A stretch of 16,486 nucleotides of DNA from an uncultured Chloroflexota bacterium (GTDB taxonomy: Bacteria; Chloroflexota; Anaerolineae; Anaerolineales; Villigracilaceae). Made by a program: the position numbers and the translations under genes. The notes under the pieces are model-generated. The model was not told the DNA's origin. It made no database searches and was given only the letters and a program-made list of their open reading frames with translations. The stretch's first letter is position 1. Every line of letters starts with the position of its first letter. Location: assembly GCA_903837815.1 (NCBI GenBank), contig CAILWD010000119.1, positions 1-16,486 on the forward strand. The letters run 5' to 3'. Shown one piece after another: positions 13,919 through 16,486 of this stretch.

Positions 13919-16342
13919 TTAGTAGGCACAACGAAAGCCGACAGATTGTTCCGGCTGGTTTCCGACAGATATGCGTATATTTGTGATGTGATACATGACA
14001 GCGTCCCAGGCTCCTCCTCTTTGGATGTAGGCGTTGCCCATTTTGGTGGTTGTCCATTCCCAGACATTTCCCAGTAAATCATAAATACCTTCAGGCGTTG
14101 CGCCGGTTTTGAACGAAGCTGCCGGAAAAGTCCCGCCGGGTTCGAACCATTCCTGCTGTTCGGAATTAAGAATGATAAGTAGATTGGCGTTCGCCGGGGT
14201 TGGCAGGCTTTCCCCCCAGGGCCAGGAACGGCCTTTCTGCCCGCGTGCCGCGCGCTCCCATTCGTAAGTGGTGGGCAATCGTCCGCCAAGCCATGCGCAA
14301 TATGCAGCCGCCTGGTCGAAAGTCACTGAAACCACAGGGTGCTGTTTCAAATCCGCCTTATCATAAAATGTGGTGTCTTTGGGTTCGTCACAAACGCCCG
14401 CTTCGACGCATATTCGATACTGACCATTGGTTGCCTCAGTGACGTCCATTTTGAACGCATCAACGTGGACTGTTTGCAATTGCGGTTCTTCTTCGCTTCT
14501 ATCAGGGGCGTCCGTTCCAAAAATGATTTCTCCTGCTCCAAACTCAAACGGCGGGTTTGCGCGGAGGATCTGCCTTCGTTGATATTCGTAATACGCCCAG
14601 CGTCCTGGCCCCAGGGCTAAAAAGACCGCCAGCAGTGTCAGAATGGAGACGAGAAACCCAACCCGTTGAAACATCCGGCGGCGTTCAGCGGCGATACTCA
14701 GGGCAATAAACCTGTGTTCGGCATCGTTCAACGGGTATTTTGCGGAGATGGCAATTGCGCCTTTGAGCCGCCAGCCCCCCAACAACAGGCTGTCGTCCCT
14801 CCTGCCGGCTGACTCCCACTGACGCGTAAGGCTGCTCAGTCCGTCTCGCAGTCTTAGGTCATCCCTATCCTGTTTCAGCCATTCGCCCAGTCTTTCCCAA
14901 TGACGGATAAGCGCCTCGTGCGCCACCTCGATTTCGGTTTTGCCTTCATTAACTGACTTTACGATCAAACGCGCGTTCGCCAATTTATCGAGAAGCGGAA
15001 CAATCGACGACTGATCCTGTCCCGAAGGAATCAAATCATTTATTGCCACGCGCCTGCGTGTATCACGCCTTTCATCGCTTTCGTCCAGGCGGGTGAGGCG
15101 CAGGAAGATGTCATGGATTTGTTCCTGTTCCGCTCTGACACATTCGCCGAATACCTTCTCGGCGGCGCTGCTAATTGCCTGCCTCACACCGCCAAAGGCG
15201 CGATACTCGCTCGCGCGCAGGTTCCGTCCGTGGCGGCGATTCCATAATTCCCACAAGGCGTGCTGCAAGAGGGGCATCGCGCCTGGCTCGCCTGCCACAT
15301 TCTCCAGGATTTGATGGCTGAGATCCGCTTCGAACCGCAAGCCAACCGCTCCAGCCTGTCCCACCACAGCCCGGCGCAGTTCATCCATGTTCATCGGCGG
15401 GACATTCTCCAAATGGTTTTGCACTTCCTGATTTAGATCGCGGTAGACCGCCACTTCGCTCAAGAAGTCGGAACGCATGGTGATGATGACTTTATTGTGT
15501 TTGGTGGCATCGAGCAGCCTGGCGATGAATTCCTTGCGCGTGGCTTCCTCTCTGGTGGACGTGATCAACTCCTCAAATTGATCCACCACAATCAGCGCAT
15601 TTTCCCCTGCTGTTTTCAGCGGCTCCATCGGATTTGTCCCCGGACGGAAGATGACAGGCTTTATGTCGAGGTGGAGCGCGGGAATCAGTCCGGCCATAAC
15701 CAGCGAAGATTTCCCGCTTCCTGACGCTCCAAGCACGGCAAGGAATGGATGGGCTTTGATCCGTCTGACAAGTTTCCGGGTCAATTCCTCGCGTCCGAAA
15801 AAAAATTCGCTGTCTTCAGGACGGAAGGACTCCAGTCCTCGAAAGGGAGAGCGCGAGTCGTATTCGGGCGGCTCCTCACCGAGGCATAGGGCGTTGAATG
15901 AAAGATCCAGCGCCTCCAGGCACAGACCGTTGATCTGCGCCAGCGCCTCAATCTGCTCACCGCGAGACTGGTCGCTAAGGGATTTTGAACTTGTTTTCAG
16001 GGTGGGACGCAGGCGGCGGGCCTGCTCTTGAAACTGCCTCAGCAAGACAGGCGCTCGAAGCGGGAGTTCAACCTCGAGCTGGCCCAATCCCCGGTCGATT
16101 TCCCCTCTCGTCAGGTCGCGGTCTAAATTTCCAAGAAACTGATGCCCGCCGAGGAGTTCCAAAGTCTGGGGCGTGAGTTGAAAAACCTGCACATTGTTTT
16201 CACTGCCCTGAACAAGAATGGAATGATTAACATTCCCGCCGATGAAAATTTCTCCGCTCGCGAGGCTCTGTCGAAGCAGATCGATTTCTTCTTCCGCTGC
16301 CGTTCCATCGAGGAGGCTTTGAAGCGCTTGAGTCTTGTCCAT
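13919..16342 (-). CDS. nSTAND1 NTPase with membrane helix and C-terminal SUMF1/FGE-like domain
   Basis: An 807-residue signalling-type ATPase of the STAND class, probably membrane-anchored. In order: short N-terminal helical part (1-28); Gly/Asn-rich strand motif IFIGGNVNHSILVQGSENNV (32-51), like those in bacterial conflict-system proteins; linker; nSTAND1 domain starting at SPFRGLESFRPEDSEFFFGR (165-184), with Walker A GASGSGKSS (205-213), Walker B IVVDQFEEL (251-259), TMRSDFL (288-294) and the GEPGAMPLLQHALWELW stretch (351-367); membrane helix about 561-580; then a SUMF1/formylglycine-generating-type C-type-lectin fold (600-806) with MDVTEATNGQYR, GGRLPTTYEWERAARG, LLGNVWEWT, RGGAW and GFRC. 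The SYC-x4-C active-site cysteines of true FGE enzymes are absent, so it is more likely a binding module. Start ATG 16342 has GAGGAG seven bases upstream; the frame extends to 16465 without a ribosome site. Confidence 0.9.
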   Translation of the reverse strand: MDKTQALQSLLDGTAAEEEIDLLRQSLASGEIFIGGNVNHSILVQGSENNVQVFQLTPQTLELLGGHQFLGNLDRDLTRGEIDRGLGQLEVELPLRAPVLLRQFQEQARRLRPTLKTSSKSLSDQSRGEQIEALAQINGLCLEALDLSFNALCLGEEPPEYDSRSPFRGLESFRPEDSEFFFGREELTRKLVRRIKAHPFLAVLGASGSGKSSLVMAGLIPALHLDIKPVIFRPGTNPMEPLKTAGENALIVVDQFEELITSTREEATRKEFIARLLDATKHNKVIITMRSDFLSEVAVYRDLNQEVQNHLENVPPMNMDELRRAVVGQAGAVGLRFEADLSHQILENVAGEPGAMPLLQHALWELWNRRHGRNLRASEYRAFGGVRQAISSAAEKVFGECVRAEQEQIHDIFLRLTRLDESDERRDTRRRVAINDLIPSGQDQSSIVPLLDKLANARLIVKSVNEGKTEIEVAHEALIRHWERLGEWLKQDRDDLRLRDGLSSLTRQWESAGRRDDSLLLGGWRLKGAIAISAKYPLNDAEHRFIALSIAAERRRMFQRVGFLVSILTLLAVFLALGPGRWAYYEYQRRQILRANPPFEFGAGEIIFGTDAPDRSEEEPQLQTVHVDAFKMDVTEATNGQYRICVEAGVCDEPKDTTFYDKADLKQHPVVSVTFDQAAAYCAWLGGRLPTTYEWERAARGQKGRSWPWGESLPTPANANLLIILNSEQQEWFEPGGTFPAASFKTGATPEGIYDLLGNVWEWTTTKMGNAYIQRGGAWDAVMYHITNIRISVGNQPEQSVGFRCAY

Positions 16343-16486
16343 GTGGCGGCTCCTCTTGCTGCCGGTTCCATTTTTAAAAGTGTATGTCAATTTAAGTTGA
16401 TATACAAGAGGCAAAATCTGGATGGCCGGCGCGGCATGGTAGAATGACTGAGAGTGCTGTTCCATCTGGATCGAGGGGGGAGGCAG
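16343..16486 (-). other. Upstream region of the nSTAND1-SUMF1 gene, to window edge
   Basis: The 144 bp contain the GAGGAG ribosome site. On the minus strand a TTGACA lies about 45-50 bases before the start codon without a -10 at 17 bases; a weaker pairing TTGTAT, 17 bases, TACACT is possible. No firm promoter, repeat or other gene can be supported before the edge. Confidence 0.35.

Noticed and set aside
13902..14057. N-terminal extension of the 279-residue membrane protein
   Set aside because: It overlaps the 3' end of the nSTAND1-SUMF1 gene out of frame and puts charged, His/Arg-rich sequence ahead of a natural membrane-helix start.
13919..14540. Calling the C-terminal domain an active formylglycine-generating enzyme
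   Set aside because: The paired catalytic cysteines are missing and no sulfatase gene is nearby.

Overview
The window looks like chromosomal DNA of a Chloroflexota bacterium, most likely of the Anaerolineae. This is inferred, not proven. The reasons are a sugar-binding lipoprotein whose signal peptide is followed by an Ala/Pro/Glu repeat linker, a membrane-anchored nSTAND1 NTPase fused to a SUMF1-type domain, an intergenic palindrome of a type I recall from such genomes, and moderately high GC with good Shine-Dalgarno sites. No rRNA, tRNA, CRISPR array, transposase or integrase was found, and no gene-free stretch exceeds 300 bases.

Positions 1-9690 (all minus strand) form a sugar or polyol uptake and catabolism locus. 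Reading in the direction of transcription, it starts with a near-consensus sigma70 promoter whose -10 and start site overlap two tandem 16-bp palindromes, the likely operators of the LacI-family repressor encoded immediately downstream (8563-9600). Next come a ChvE-like lipoprotein, a GguA/MmsA-like double ABC ATPase and a GguB/MmsB-like permease. A hairpin between lipoprotein and ATPase and another after the permease probably set their relative expression. The second set of genes encodes a UPF0303 (haem-degrading-fold) protein, a Gfo/Idh/MocA oxidoreductase, a zinc polyol dehydrogenase and an FGGY kinase cut by the left edge. A reasonable reading is uptake of a monosaccharide or polyol, oxidation to a ketose, then phosphorylation. 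The exact sugar cannot be read from the sequence.

Positions 9800-13030 hold a divergent locus. A TIM-barrel protein of unknown function (minus) faces an AraL/NagD-type HAD phosphatase followed by an AraM-type sn-glycerol-1-phosphate dehydrogenase (plus). The HAD-AraM order matches araL-araM in the Bacillus subtilis arabinose operon. The divergent promoters overlap in 52 bp, and strong terminators close both outer ends.

Positions 13062-16342 (minus) hold a two-gene unit: an 807-residue protein (N-terminal Gly/Asn-rich strand region, nSTAND1 NTPase, one membrane helix, SUMF1-like C-terminal domain lacking the paired catalytic cysteines), followed after 17 bp by a 279-residue single-pass membrane protein I do not recognise. 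This pair is the best candidate for an undescribed signalling or conflict system.
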